64,000 nt of DNA. It comes from Chitinophaga terrae (ex Kim and Jung 2007) (GTDB lineage Bacteria > Bacteroidota > Bacteroidia > Chitinophagales > Chitinophagaceae). The stretch spans positions 151,030 to 215,029 of the forward strand of contig NZ_FNRL01000010.1 of the NCBI RefSeq assembly GCF_900107795.1, in the 5' to 3' direction. The notes beneath the pieces were generated by a model. It made no database searches, had not been told where the DNA came from, and saw only the letters and a list, made by a program, of their open reading frames with translations. Made by a program: the position numbers and the translations under genes. Below, piece after piece: positions 16,043 to 25,050 of this stretch. Every line of letters begins with the position of its first letter. The first letter of the stretch is position 1.

Positions 16043-18412
16043 TTACTTGCTGATAAAATATCTGAACTTGCCGTAGAAAGCACGACCGGGTTTCTGTAAA
16101 CTGAAGTTGTCGTACAGCTTATTATCTACCAGGTTCTTGCACTCCAACGCCACGTTGTAGCGGCCATTTGCCAGGCTATACACGATGTTCACATCCTGGC
16201 AGAACTGCCGCGGGATGGTCAGTTTCACCTCTGCCTGGCCGGGCCATGACAGGTAATATTCATGTACATACAGGAAGTTGTAACCCAGGGTCAGGGAATT
16301 GCCTTTTTTCAGTACGTTTTTGAAGAAGAGGGAAGCGTCAGCGTTCCCGAACAGGTAAGGCATATTAGGAATACGGTCGCGGTACAGCGGGCTTACGTTT
16401 TTCTGGCCATCTTCAAACTTCGTCTGGTTGCGGAGGTTCTGGCAGGTCATGTTAACGCCGGCTGTAAAGAGCTGTTTGAAAGAATATCTTACTTCGGCGT
16501 CGAAGCCTGCATTGGTAACCGCTGCTTCGTTGCCGTTCACCTGCTTGGTTTGATTGGCATTCAACCGTGGCCGGATAAAATCTTTCGCATCCCGGTAGAG
16601 GAAATTGGCATCTACAGACAAACGATGGGCAGCGGCGATACGCGCCTGGTAACTTACGCCAAAGTTGAAATTGTTGCTGGTTTCGGGTTTCAGATCCGGC
16701 GCGCCATCCAGGTTTCCTATCACATCGCCGAACAGCTCTTCCGCTTCCGGCAAACGGTAACTTTTCTCGAAAGATGATTTCAGTTGCAGGGCTGGCATTA
16801 CAAAATAAGTTGTAGCAATACCATATCCCCATTTATTGATATCATTGTTTAGTTTGCGGTAAGCTACATCTCCCCAGTTCCCTGTAGGGTTGAAGCTCTC
16901 AGCAAAACTCACATGCTGGCTATAGTTCTTTACAAAAAGCGAGGTATTCCATTTTTCGTTATAGTCGTATTTATATCCCAAACCAATTACATTCTTGCGT
17001 ACCGTTTTAGGATGATCATATTTTTCATCGTTCGGGTAGAGCGGGTCCTTACCTTTACGGTTGAAGGTTGTGTACACATCGTTCAGGGCAAAGGAATGAC
17101 GCTCGTTCAGTTTGTAGCTGAGATTAGCGGTACCGATACCGTTATTGTTGTTGAACTTATACATGGTACGGTTCCTTTCGGCGCCGTTGTTGGGCACGTG
17201 TTGCCGGAACCAGTTATAGCGGCGGTTCACGGTGTCGATCTGCTGCTCGCTGCCCAGGTTGTAGTTGCCTGTTAGGCTGAAATCAAGCCCTTTTACAAAT
17301 ATATTCTTCACCTGGTACTTAACGCTGGGCATCACAATAGTACCACGATTGTGGATATCGCCGAATACGCTTACCATCCTGGCGCCAGTTTGCAGCTCCG
17401 AGTAGCTTTTGCCCATGGTGATGCCGAACAGCAATTTGTCTGCATACTTCTTCCCTACTACGCCTACATTGGCAATCACTGTTTCGTTATGGTAGGTATC
17501 ATGGAACCTCCTCACCCACTGGCGTGGATAATACTCGCCCGTTACCAGGTCAGCTACGTTTACCCGTACCCGGTAGTTATTGTCGGAATAGTTCTGGAAA
17601 GCGTTCAGTTGAACTGTGAACCCGGATTTGGCAGTGTAACCGGCGTTGATGGTAGAGCGATGGGTATTGAAAGAGCCATAGGAATAAGAAACGTCCAGGT
17701 AACTATGCTGTTTGTTGCTGGTAACTATATTAATTGCGCCGCCTAAAGCGTCTGATCCCAGCCAGATAGGTACTACTCCTTTATATACCTCCACCCTTTC
17801 TGCCAGGTTAATAGGGATATTATTCAGCTGGAAAGAAGAACCGAAATTATCCATAGGTACGCCATCGAGGAATATCTTCACCTGGCGGCCGGAGAAGCCG
17901 TTCAGTGAAAAGTTCATACGGGAACCCAAGCCTCCATCCTCTCTTACGCGGATACCCGATACCCGGTCGAGCGCGTGGGAAAGATCGAGCGTGGAATTAT
18001 ACAATTTCTTTGCATCTATAGCGGTGACGTTGTAAGCTTGTCGGCCTACTTCTTTAACAGTGGAGCGGCCGATCACCGATACAGCTTCAATATCGTTCAC
18101 GGATTGTTCCAATGTCAGGTTCACTACCTGGTTGGCGCCCGCTTTCAGGTTCAGCTCATGGGTTATTTTCTGAAAGCCGACAGCGGTAATATGTAAGGTA
18201 TGTTTACCGGGAGGAGCGGATGCGATGCGGAAATATCCTTTCTCATCTGCGATCGCATTCGTGTTATGATGCTGCAGTTTCACAGAAGCACCGGGTACAG
18301 GATTACCGGCGGCATCTTTCAAATACCCGCTGATGGTAGCAACTGACTGCGCATGGGTAAGGAAAGCCAGGGATAATAGAATGCTTAGCAGCAAGGATCT
18401 TTTAATGTACAT
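16043..18412 (-). CDS. TonB-dependent siderophore-type receptor (XusA-like)
   Basis: 789 aa. Signal peptide 1-21 (MYIKRSLLLSILLSLAFLTHA), CarboxypepD_reg-like domain (about 25-105), plug (about 110-230, with FLDGVPMDNFGSSFQLNNIPI and SDALGGAINIVTS), and a 22-strand barrel ending FYGKFRYFISK. It is shorter than SusC and has no SusD partner, which fits a siderophore receptor. It heads the operon with DUF4374 and PepSY genes. Regulation by iron (Fur) is expected, but no clear Fur box was found in the 350-base leader region, which holds two hairpins. Confidence 0.92.
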   Translation of the reverse strand: MYIKRSLLLSILLSLAFLTHAQSVATISGYLKDAAGNPVPGASVKLQHHNTNAIADEKGYFRIASAPPGKHTLHITAVGFQKITHELNLKAGANQVVNLTLEQSVNDIEAVSVIGRSTVKEVGRQAYNVTAIDAKKLYNSTLDLSHALDRVSGIRVREDGGLGSRMNFSLNGFSGRQVKIFLDGVPMDNFGSSFQLNNIPINLAERVEVYKGVVPIWLGSDALGGAINIVTSNKQHSYLDVSYSYGSFNTHRSTINAGYTAKSGFTVQLNAFQNYSDNNYRVRVNVADLVTGEYYPRQWVRRFHDTYHNETVIANVGVVGKKYADKLLFGITMGKSYSELQTGARMVSVFGDIHNRGTIVMPSVKYQVKNIFVKGLDFSLTGNYNLGSEQQIDTVNRRYNWFRQHVPNNGAERNRTMYKFNNNNGIGTANLSYKLNERHSFALNDVYTTFNRKGKDPLYPNDEKYDHPKTVRKNVIGLGYKYDYNEKWNTSLFVKNYSQHVSFAESFNPTGNWGDVAYRKLNNDINKWGYGIATTYFVMPALQLKSSFEKSYRLPEAEELFGDVIGNLDGAPDLKPETSNNFNFGVSYQARIAAAHRLSVDANFLYRDAKDFIRPRLNANQTKQVNGNEAAVTNAGFDAEVRYSFKQLFTAGVNMTCQNLRNQTKFEDGQKNVSPLYRDRIPNMPYLFGNADASLFFKNVLKKGNSLTLGYNFLYVHEYYLSWPGQAEVKLTIPRQFCQDVNIVYSLANGRYNVALECKNLVDNKLYDNFSLQKPGRAFYGKFRYFISK

Positions 18413-18448
18413 TTTGAATCATCTTTTATAACACATGAATAAGGCATA

Positions 18449-18545
18449 GCAGTAGCAGGTCAATGCAGCCTACTGCAACGACAATACGTTTTCAACTTAA
18501 TTAACAGAATAGCTGTGAACAGGCCAGGGCAGCACAATCCCCTGG
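18449..18545 (-). promoter_or_regulatory. Two hairpins in leader of XusA-like gene
   Basis: Arms GCAGTAG/CTACTGC (18449-18455 and 18470-18476) and CCAGGG/CCCTGG (18524-18529 and 18540-18545) lie between a possible -7 box (TACTTTCG, minus strand, near 18590) and the start codon. No poly-T follows, so they are not simple terminators. They match no riboswitch that I know. The rest of 18413-18762 shows no gene. Confidence 0.35.
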
Positions 18546-18762
18546 TCGATCAGTTATCAGAAAAATATAGGTTTCTATCTGGGTGCGAAAGTAGGAAGGG
18601 ATTTAACAAAACGTTTACGATATCGGGAAAATAAAAGCGCGATATTTTTTCCGCTTTGCGGAAAAAGGAATTTACAAATAGTCGTAAGCGTTAGATAAGG
18701 AAGAAGATAACAAGGGGTATAACAGAACAAAGCTCCCCGGAACTGGTAGTATAGCGGATGGG

Positions 18763-19236
18763 TTAATTCAATAAACTGTCCATATCGTTTTCAAAACCTT
18801 CGTCGATCAGCCAGTTCCCGCTGTCGGCGGCTTGTGTGGCCAGTTCATCGCAGCGGTTGTTGAAAATATTGCTGGCATGTCCTTTCACCCACTGCATTTT
18901 TATTTTATGTTTACGGTACAATGGAATAAAACGCATCCAAAGGTCTTTGTTCTTCTTTCCTTTGAAGCCTGTTTTCATCCATCCCCATATCCATCCTTTT
19001 TCTATACTATCTACCACGTATTTGCTGTCGGTACAGATAGTAAGTTGCAACCCGTCTTTTTTCAGGGCTTCCAGTGCGGTGATCACTGCCAGCAACTCCA
19101 TACGGTTGTTGGTTGTCTTCCTGTAACCCTGTGATAATTCCTTGCGCAGGGAACCCCACATTAAAACTACGCCATAGCCTCCGGGGCCCGGATTGCCCCG
19201 GGAAGCGCCATCTGTATATACTACCAGTTCTGCCAT
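18763..19236 (-). CDS. rnhA: Ribonuclease HI
   Basis: 157 aa, full length. The catalytic set is visible: Asp9 (VYTDGASRGNPGPGG), Glu47 (NNRMELLAV), Asp70 (CTDSKYV), His120 (VKGHASN) and Asp130 (RCDELA). The basic handle region WGWMKTGFKGKKNKDLW is present. The enzyme removes the RNA strand of RNA-DNA hybrids, acting on R-loops and replication primers. It lies 50 bases behind the carboxylase gene in the same strand, with its own or a shared promoter. Confidence 0.97.
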   Translation of the reverse strand: MAELVVYTDGASRGNPGPGGYGVVLMWGSLRKELSQGYRKTTNNRMELLAVITALEALKKDGLQLTICTDSKYVVDSIEKGWIWGWMKTGFKGKKNKDLWMRFIPLYRKHKIKMQWVKGHASNIFNNRCDELATQAADSGNWLIDEGFENDMDSLLN

Positions 19237-19286
19237 ACTTTTTGATAAAGAAACGCGAATATAAAGGATTTTTTTACTCGCGCTGC

Positions 19287-20924
19287 TTATACCTGGAATA
19301 CGCCTACATTAAACTGGTCAGTAACGGGGGCATGATTGGCGGCTTTTATGCCTTCCGAGATCCGTATGCGTGTTTCCAGCGGGTCTATAATATCGTCTAC
19401 CCACAACCTGGCGGCTGCATAATATGGCGTCGTTTGTGCGTTGTATTTATCCGTGATCTCTTTCAGCAACCGTGCTTCATCTTCGGGCGTGATCTCCTGC
19501 CCTTTGGCTTTCAGCGAAGCAACCTGTATCTGCAATAATGTTTTGGCTGCCTGTTCTCCTCCCATCACGGCTATTTTTGCAGAAGGCCATGCGTAAATAA
19601 AGCGCGGGTCATAGGCTTTGCCGCACATGGCATAGTTGCCGGCGCCATAGGAATTGCCGATGATGACAGTGATCTTGGGCACTACGGAATTGGATACGGC
19701 ATTCACGAGTTTTGCCCCGTCCTTAATGATACCAGCATGCTCGCTGCGGCTGCCTACCATGAATCCTGTCACATCCTGCAGGAAGACCAAAGGAATTTTT
19801 TTCTGGTTGCAATTCATAACAAAACGGGCGGCTTTATCTGCACTGTCGTTATATATCACACCTCCCATCTGCATTTCTCCTTTTTTATTCTTCACTATCT
19901 TCCGCTGGTTGGCAACAATACCAACTGCCCAGCCATCGATCCGGGCGTAGCCGCAAAGGATGCTTTTGCCATAGTCTTCTTTATACTGCTCAAAAACAGA
20001 ATCATCTACCAGGCGTTCAATTATTTCGAGCATATCATAAGGCCGGGAATTATCTGCCGGTAATACGCTGTCTAATTCCGCGACCGGCTTTTTAGGCTCC
20101 TTTGGCGTTACCCGGTCGAAACCCGCAGTAGGATTGTGTCCTATCTTCCCTACAATTTCCCGGATACGTTCCAGGCATTCTTCATCCGTCTTGAATTTAT
20201 AATCGGCAATACCCGAAATCTCCGTATGGGTAACGGCGCCGCCTAGTGTTTCTGCATCTATATCCTCTCCGATGGCTGCTTTTACCAGGTAAGGCCCCGC
20301 CAGGAAAATAGAACCGTTGCCCTCTACCATTAACACTTCATCGCTCATAATAGGCAGGTAAGCTCCGCCCGCTACGCAACTTCCCATTACCGCCGCAATC
20401 TGGGTAATGCCCATGGCGCTCATCCTGGCATTGTTCCTGAAGATCCTTCCGAAATGTTCTTTATCGGGGAATATTTCATCCTGCATGGGTAAAAACACGC
20501 CTGCACTGTCTACCAGGTAAATAATGGGCAGATGGTTCTCTATAGCAATTTCCTGTAAGCGTAAATTTTTCTTGCCCGTCATAGGGAACCAGGCGCCGGC
20601 CTTTACAGTCATATCATTGGCTACGATCACGCAAAGACGACCGCTTACATATCCCAAACCTCCCACTGTACCGGCAGCCGGGCAGCCGCCATATTCTTCG
20701 TACATATCGTAAGCTGCAAATGCGCCGATCTCCGTGAAAACAGAATCTTTGTCGATCAGGCGCTCAATACGTTCACGGGCTGTTAACTTCCCCCGTTGCC
20801 TGACCTTTTCAAGGGCTTTCTTTCCTCCTCCCTGTTCAATGACGCCCAGGCGTTGTTTCATAGTACTGATCGCCATTCTCATGGCATCCTTATTCTTGTT
20901 TGTTTCCAATTGCTGCTGATCCAT
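19287..20924 (-). CDS. Acyl-CoA carboxylase beta subunit, methylcrotonyl-CoA type
   Basis: 545 aa carboxyltransferase. The N half has RGKLTARERIERLIDKDS, GGLGYVSGRLCVIVANDMTVKAGA and the MCC-like stretch IFPDKEHFGRIF with GSCVAGGAYLPIMSDE. The C half has PLVFLQDVTGFMVGS and GNSYGAGNYAMCGKAYDPRF. This matches methylcrotonyl-CoA carboxylase beta chains (leucine breakdown) better than propionyl-CoA carboxylase. No biotin carboxylase/BCCP subunit lies next to it, so its partner must be encoded elsewhere. Substrate assignment is by motif only. Confidence 0.85.
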   Translation of the reverse strand: MDQQQLETNKNKDAMRMAISTMKQRLGVIEQGGGKKALEKVRQRGKLTARERIERLIDKDSVFTEIGAFAAYDMYEEYGGCPAAGTVGGLGYVSGRLCVIVANDMTVKAGAWFPMTGKKNLRLQEIAIENHLPIIYLVDSAGVFLPMQDEIFPDKEHFGRIFRNNARMSAMGITQIAAVMGSCVAGGAYLPIMSDEVLMVEGNGSIFLAGPYLVKAAIGEDIDAETLGGAVTHTEISGIADYKFKTDEECLERIREIVGKIGHNPTAGFDRVTPKEPKKPVAELDSVLPADNSRPYDMLEIIERLVDDSVFEQYKEDYGKSILCGYARIDGWAVGIVANQRKIVKNKKGEMQMGGVIYNDSADKAARFVMNCNQKKIPLVFLQDVTGFMVGSRSEHAGIIKDGAKLVNAVSNSVVPKITVIIGNSYGAGNYAMCGKAYDPRFIYAWPSAKIAVMGGEQAAKTLLQIQVASLKAKGQEITPEDEARLLKEITDKYNAQTTPYYAAARLWVDDIIDPLETRIRISEGIKAANHAPVTDQFNVGVFQV

Positions 20925-21120
20925 AACGATGGGTTTTATATTATCTAAAAATAAGGGAAAGAATTCAGTAAATTACTGGTACAAAAAATGAGCAGTTCAT
21001 CAATTAGAGGATTATCAGCATACCACTGCTTCTGTTCTGTTTTATGCAGATTTAGACCAGTGGCGGGTAGTACCATACAAACAGAACGTCTATCTTTTTT
21101 AAAATTTTAAATACCGGCAC

Positions 21121-21579
21121 ATGTCTATAACCCAGCATCTTGCTACGTCTATTGAAAACCTGTATAAAGGAGAACCCTGGATCGGCGTAACGTTCAGCGA
21201 ATACCTAAGCAGGGTGAATGCCATCCAGGCAACTAAAAAGATCGGGGAATCCAATTGTATCTGGGAGATAGTTAATCACATTATTTACTGGCATCAGCGG
21301 GCGCAACGTTATATGTACAATGAGCCGCTGGAGCAGGACGGCGACCTGCCTGATTTTTATATACCGGAGAATCGCGGTGAAGAAAACTGGCAACACACGG
21401 TACACCGACTGGAACATTCGTTTGATAAAATGGCAGACGCGCTGCGCAAATTCCCCGGGCAGGAAGTATTTGATACCTTCCCCGGTACCTCGCACCCTGC
21501 TTTGTATTACCTGCAGGGCTTAGCGGAGCACGACGCCTATCATTTAGGACAGATTGTACTGCTGGCCAAATACGCTTAA
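21121..21579 (+). CDS. DinB/YfiT-like metal-dependent protein
   Basis: 152 aa four-helix-bundle protein. The three metal-ligand His residues typical of DinB_2 proteins are visible: NHIIYWHQRA near residue 48-53, and EHDAYHLGQI near the C-terminus. Members include thiol-dependent transferases and damage-inducible proteins of unknown activity. Its last four bases overlap the end of the convergent MarR-GNAT gene. Substrate unknown. Confidence 0.85.
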   Translation: MSITQHLATSIENLYKGEPWIGVTFSEYLSRVNAIQATKKIGESNCIWEIVNHIIYWHQRAQRYMYNEPLEQDGDLPDFYIPENRGEENWQHTVHRLEHSFDKMADALRKFPGQEVFDTFPGTSHPALYYLQGLAEHDAYHLGQIVLLAKYA

Positions 21580-22508
21580 ACCAACTCCATATCATAACGC
21601 TGCTCGTACAGCTCCTGCCCCCATTGTTTCAGGAATTTCTCGCCTGTTTTGCGGAAGCCTGTTTTCGTATAGAGGGTGATGGCAGTTTGTTGCATGCTGG
21701 TAGTTAGGAGATAGATCTTCTGGTAATGTTTTTCCTTGCAGAAACTGATTGCTTCGTTCAGCAGGCGTTTTCCCAGTCCCTGGCCGCGGTAGTCGGGGTG
21801 TACCAGGAACCAGCGCAATTGCACCAGGTGCCTGGAGGAAGCGGCGATAGCAATGGAACCAACTATCTGCCCATTGGCGATGGCGAGGAAGATCCTGTCT
21901 TTCGCGGGGTTGTATCCCGGCAGGAACTCATAGAATGTCTTGCAAACGTAGCTTTCAAATTCCAGGTTATAACCGCTCTCTTTTGCATATAATACCCCAT
22001 GCAAGTAGATAAGATATCCTACATCGCCGGGCAGGAGATTGTGCCGGATGGTAACTTCAGGCAACGCCTGGGATGATGGGTCGGTCAGCAATTGCTGCAC
22101 CGATTGCATGGCTTTTGTTACCTGCAGTTGCTGCGCTTCCGTCAGCGGCTCGATCAGTCGCTGTATCTCGTTATCGGATCGTTCATTAAGTCCTGCTATT
22201 AATCTTTTCCCGGCCGCCGATAGCTGGATGAAGAAAGTGCGACCATCCATATTGGATTGCTGGCGTATCAGCCAACCTTTCTTTTCAAATTTCTTCAACA
22301 TGCGGCTCAGGTACCCTGCATCCATTTGCAGGCTGGTTACCAGCTGGGACGCAGTAGCCCTGGCCTGTTGGCCTATTTCATAAAGTACCCGGACTTCCGA
22401 AAGGGAGAGGTCACTCTCCAGGATATGCTGGTTTAATAATCCAATGGTTTTTGTATAAAAGCGGTTAAAGCTCCTGATATCCTGGATGACTTGTGTGTTA
22501 GGCGACAT
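21576..22508 (-). CDS. MarR-GNAT fusion protein
   Basis: 310 aa. N-terminal winged helix of MarR type (about 10-145: LSLSEVRVLYEIGQQARATASQLV, MDAGYLSRMLKKFEKKGWL, DGRTFFIQLSAAGK) joined to a C-terminal GNAT acetyltransferase (about 155-310: WFLVHPDYRGQGLGKRLL, acetyl-CoA loop RGQGLG, and LYTKTGF). Such fusions are a known two-domain family; the natural substrate is generally unknown. I start at ATG 22508. A TTG codon 48 bases upstream is in frame, but it forms the -33 box of a consensus promoter. Palindromic TTGAC half-sites upstream suggest autoregulation. Confidence 0.92.
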   Translation of the reverse strand: MSPNTQVIQDIRSFNRFYTKTIGLLNQHILESDLSLSEVRVLYEIGQQARATASQLVTSLQMDAGYLSRMLKKFEKKGWLIRQQSNMDGRTFFIQLSAAGKRLIAGLNERSDNEIQRLIEPLTEAQQLQVTKAMQSVQQLLTDPSSQALPEVTIRHNLLPGDVGYLIYLHGVLYAKESGYNLEFESYVCKTFYEFLPGYNPAKDRIFLAIANGQIVGSIAIAASSRHLVQLRWFLVHPDYRGQGLGKRLLNEAISFCKEKHYQKIYLLTTSMQQTAITLYTKTGFRKTGEKFLKQWGQELYEQRYDMELV

Positions 22509-22526
22509 AGGAAATTGTTTGTCAGG

Positions 22527-22578
22527 CAAAATTACCAAAACACTTGACAAAAGCAACTATTTTACTTGACTTCGTCAA
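22527..22578 (-). promoter_or_regulatory. Promoter and MarR-type operator
   Basis: On the minus strand TTG (22556-22554), exactly 19 bases, then TAATTTTG (22534-22527) is a consensus Bacteroidota promoter. Upstream, TTGAC-TTC-GTCAA (22566-22578) is a perfect palindrome, and a further TTGAC lies at 22544-22548 within the spacer, giving a probable operator for the MarR-GNAT protein. Confidence 0.7.
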
Positions 22579-22715
22579 ATAAATATTTTCTCTTCCTGAT
22601 AATGAGAAGTTTATAATTTTTATTTTATAATTAAACATAGAGTGAAGATGTTATCTTTGTTTCTTACCAATTTTTAGGGTGCTTGCAACCAAGCGTTATT
22701 GATTAAAACAGAAAT

Positions 22716-24170
22716 ATGTCGCCAGGATTATTATTCTCATTTGTCATTGCCTATTTCGTCATCTTATTAGTTGTAGCCTGGTATACGGGCCGCAATTCGA
22801 ACAATGATTCTTTCTTTATCGGTAACCGCAACAGTAACTGGATGCTGGTAGCTTTCGGGATGATCGGCACTTCGCTCAGCGGGGTAACGTTTGTAAGCGT
22901 ACCGGGAGCAGTGGGAAAAGAAGCCTTCAGTTATATGCAGATAACGCTGGGATATTTTATAGGCTACCTGACGATCGCCTATATACTGATCCCGCTTTAT
23001 TACCGGCTGCACCTGACCTCTATCTATAATTACCTGGATACCCGCTTTGGCCGGTATTCGTATAAAACCGGCGCTTCCTTTTTTATTCTTTCCAGGACGC
23101 TGGGCGCAACGGCCCGTTTATACCTGGTAGTCAGAATATTGCAGGATGCCATATTGTCGAGCTTCGGCGTACCGTTCTGGCTCACGACCCTGATCATCCT
23201 GCTGATGATCTTATTATACACCTATGAAGGCGGGGTAAAAACTATCGTATATACGGATACGTTACAGACCTCCTGCATGCTGGCAGGGCTGATCATCTGC
23301 ACCATTTACATCCTTAAGCATATGGACCTGAGCGTGGCGGGAAGTTTTACCGCCATGCATGAAAAAGGGCTTACGACGGTATTTAATTTCGACCCGGACA
23401 GTAAGTTGTTTTTCGTGAAGCAGATATTGGCGGGCGCCTTCATCACCATTACCATGACAGGGATGGACCAGGAAATGATGCAGAAGAATATTTCGGTGAA
23501 GACCCTGAAAGATTCTAAAAAGAACATGGTTTCCCTGGCGTTCATCATGGTGATCGTGATCGGGTTATTCCTTTACCTGGGCGGTTTGCTGCATATATTC
23601 GGGGCAGCGCAGGGAGTAACAGAAACCGGCGATAAGCTGTTCCCTGCTTTGGCGTTACAGCATATGCCGCCGGTGATCTCCGTGATCTTTATCATTGCAT
23701 TGATCTCTGCCCTGTTTCCAAGTGCGGATGGAGCTATGACTGCGCTCACCTCTTCTATCTGTATCGACATCCTGGGATTGCAGCGGCGCAGCGACTGGTC
23801 AGACGCCCAGAAGAAAAAGATACGCCAGCGCATTCACCTGCTGATGGCGTTTATCTTCCTGTTGTTTGTGTTATTGTTTGAATGGATCGATAATCCAAGT
23901 ATGATCGGTGTGATATTGAAAATTGCCGCCTATACATACGGTCCGTTGTTAGGTTTGTTTTCTTTCGGCATACTGAGCAAACGCCAGGTTGAAGACAAAT
24001 GGGTGCCGGTAGTTTGCGTGGCGGCCCCGTTGTTGTGTTTCGTGGTTGACAAATACCAGTCAGTATTGTTTGGAGATTTCCAGATAGGACTGGAATTGCT
24101 GATCATTAACGGGTTGTTCACTTACCTGGGATTGTTGATAATTAAGAAGAAAGATGTACAAATGGCTTGA
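22716..24170 (+). CDS. Sodium:solute symporter (SSS family)
   Basis: 484 aa with about 13 hydrophobic helices. SSS signs: YFVILLVVAWYTGRNSNNDSF at the N-terminus with the FFIGNRN stretch, GMIGTSLSGVTFVSVPG in helix 2, and QEMMQKNISVKTLKDSKK in the cytoplasmic loop. The protein couples substrate uptake to sodium; the substrate may be a sugar, amino acid or carboxylate and cannot be told from the sequence. A -7 box TATCTTTG lies at 22652-22659. It stands alone, with a shared terminator downstream. Confidence 0.92.
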   Translation: MSPGLLFSFVIAYFVILLVVAWYTGRNSNNDSFFIGNRNSNWMLVAFGMIGTSLSGVTFVSVPGAVGKEAFSYMQITLGYFIGYLTIAYILIPLYYRLHLTSIYNYLDTRFGRYSYKTGASFFILSRTLGATARLYLVVRILQDAILSSFGVPFWLTTLIILLMILLYTYEGGVKTIVYTDTLQTSCMLAGLIICTIYILKHMDLSVAGSFTAMHEKGLTTVFNFDPDSKLFFVKQILAGAFITITMTGMDQEMMQKNISVKTLKDSKKNMVSLAFIMVIVIGLFLYLGGLLHIFGAAQGVTETGDKLFPALALQHMPPVISVIFIIALISALFPSADGAMTALTSSICIDILGLQRRSDWSDAQKKKIRQRIHLLMAFIFLLFVLLFEWIDNPSMIGVILKIAAYTYGPLLGLFSFGILSKRQVEDKWVPVVCVAAPLLCFVVDKYQSVLFGDFQIGLELLIINGLFTYLGLLIIKKKDVQMA

Positions 24171-24189
24171 TTGCCGGAGATGATAAAAG

Positions 24190-24226
24190 AAAAAGGATCT
24201 TCTACAACGGGTAGAGATCCTTTTTC
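24190..24226. terminator. Bidirectional terminator
   Basis: Long hairpin with AAAAAGGATCT and AGATCCTTTTT outer arms and CTAC/GTAG inside, between the convergent symporter and DsbA-like genes. Confidence 0.85.
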
Positions 24227-24244
24227 TTTTTATGGCAAACTGTA

Positions 24245-24955
24245 TTAATTGCAATTACCGTCGGGCGTACATACCTGGCCATCGAGTCCGTCAGGGGTTT
24301 TAAGCGCAGGTTGGGCGGACTTCCATTCGCCGAACGCCTGGTTCAGCGCCTGTGTAAAGGCTTCGGATGGCTGAGCGCCGGAAACGCCGTATTTCCTGTC
24401 GAGCACAAAGAAAGGCACTCCGCGTATCCCCAGTTGCTGGGCTTCGTATACGTCTTTATTCACCGCATCCGCCAGGTCGCGGGACCTCAGCACTTCCGCT
24501 ACTTCTTCTTTCTCCAGGCCTATTGATTCGCCCAGTTCCTGCAATACTTCCGGGTTGCTGACATCTTTGCCTTCCGTAAAATACGCGTGGAAGAAACGCT
24601 CTTCCGCCTGGTCGCCCAGGCCATGCTTCTTCGCCAGCTGGATAATCCGGTGCGCATCAAAGGAATTAGCGATCACCGCTTTATCGAAGTTATACGTTAA
24701 ACCTACTTCGCTTGCAGTCTGAGCCAGCTGGTCGTGCATGGCTACAGACCAATCCCTGGACTGGCCTTTCATTTCAGCTACATAATCATATACATCCTTT
24801 CCGGGCTGTGACTTCAGGTTGGGGTTCAGCTGGAAACTTTTCCATTCTACCGTGATCTCGTCTTTTCCCGGGAATTGTTCCAGGGCCGCTTCAAATCTCC
24901 TTTTGCCTATATAGCAGAAAGGGCACATGATATCTGACCAAATTTCTACTTTCAT
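24245..24955 (-). CDS. DsbA-family oxidoreductase, FrnE-like
   Basis: 236 aa, cytoplasmic (no signal peptide). Thioredoxin fold with the redox motif CPFC at residues 11-14 (EIWSDIMCPFCYIGKRRFE), and the family cis-Pro region GIRGVPFFVLDRKYGVSGAQ near the C-terminus. FrnE-like proteins act as thiol-disulphide isomerases or oxidoreductases in the cytosol. A C-terminal Cys pair (QVCTPDGNCN) is also present. I start at ATG 24955; the in-frame TTG at 24982 is the end of a -7 box. The gene is divergent from an HxlR regulator across a palindromic operator. Confidence 0.92.
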   Translation of the reverse strand: MKVEIWSDIMCPFCYIGKRRFEAALEQFPGKDEITVEWKSFQLNPNLKSQPGKDVYDYVAEMKGQSRDWSVAMHDQLAQTASEVGLTYNFDKAVIANSFDAHRIIQLAKKHGLGDQAEERFFHAYFTEGKDVSNPEVLQELGESIGLEKEEVAEVLRSRDLADAVNKDVYEAQQLGIRGVPFFVLDRKYGVSGAQPSEAFTQALNQAFGEWKSAQPALKTPDGLDGQVCTPDGNCN

Positions 24956-24979
24956 CCTGTTGAATTTATGTTCTGCATA

Positions 24980-25033
24980 CAAAGTTATATCTTTGCTATC
25001 AAAAAGTAAGCAGTTATTCTTTGGTAACTGCTT
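24980..25033. promoter_or_regulatory. Divergent promoter region with HxlR-type operator
   Basis: TAACTTTG (24987-24980, minus strand) is the -7 box of the DsbA-like gene. AAGCAGTTA (25008-25016) and TAACTGCTT (25025-25033) are perfect 9-bp inverted repeats with an 8-base spacer, placed upstream of both divergent genes. Confidence 0.6.
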
Positions 25034-25050
25034 TACAAAAGGTAACCAGT

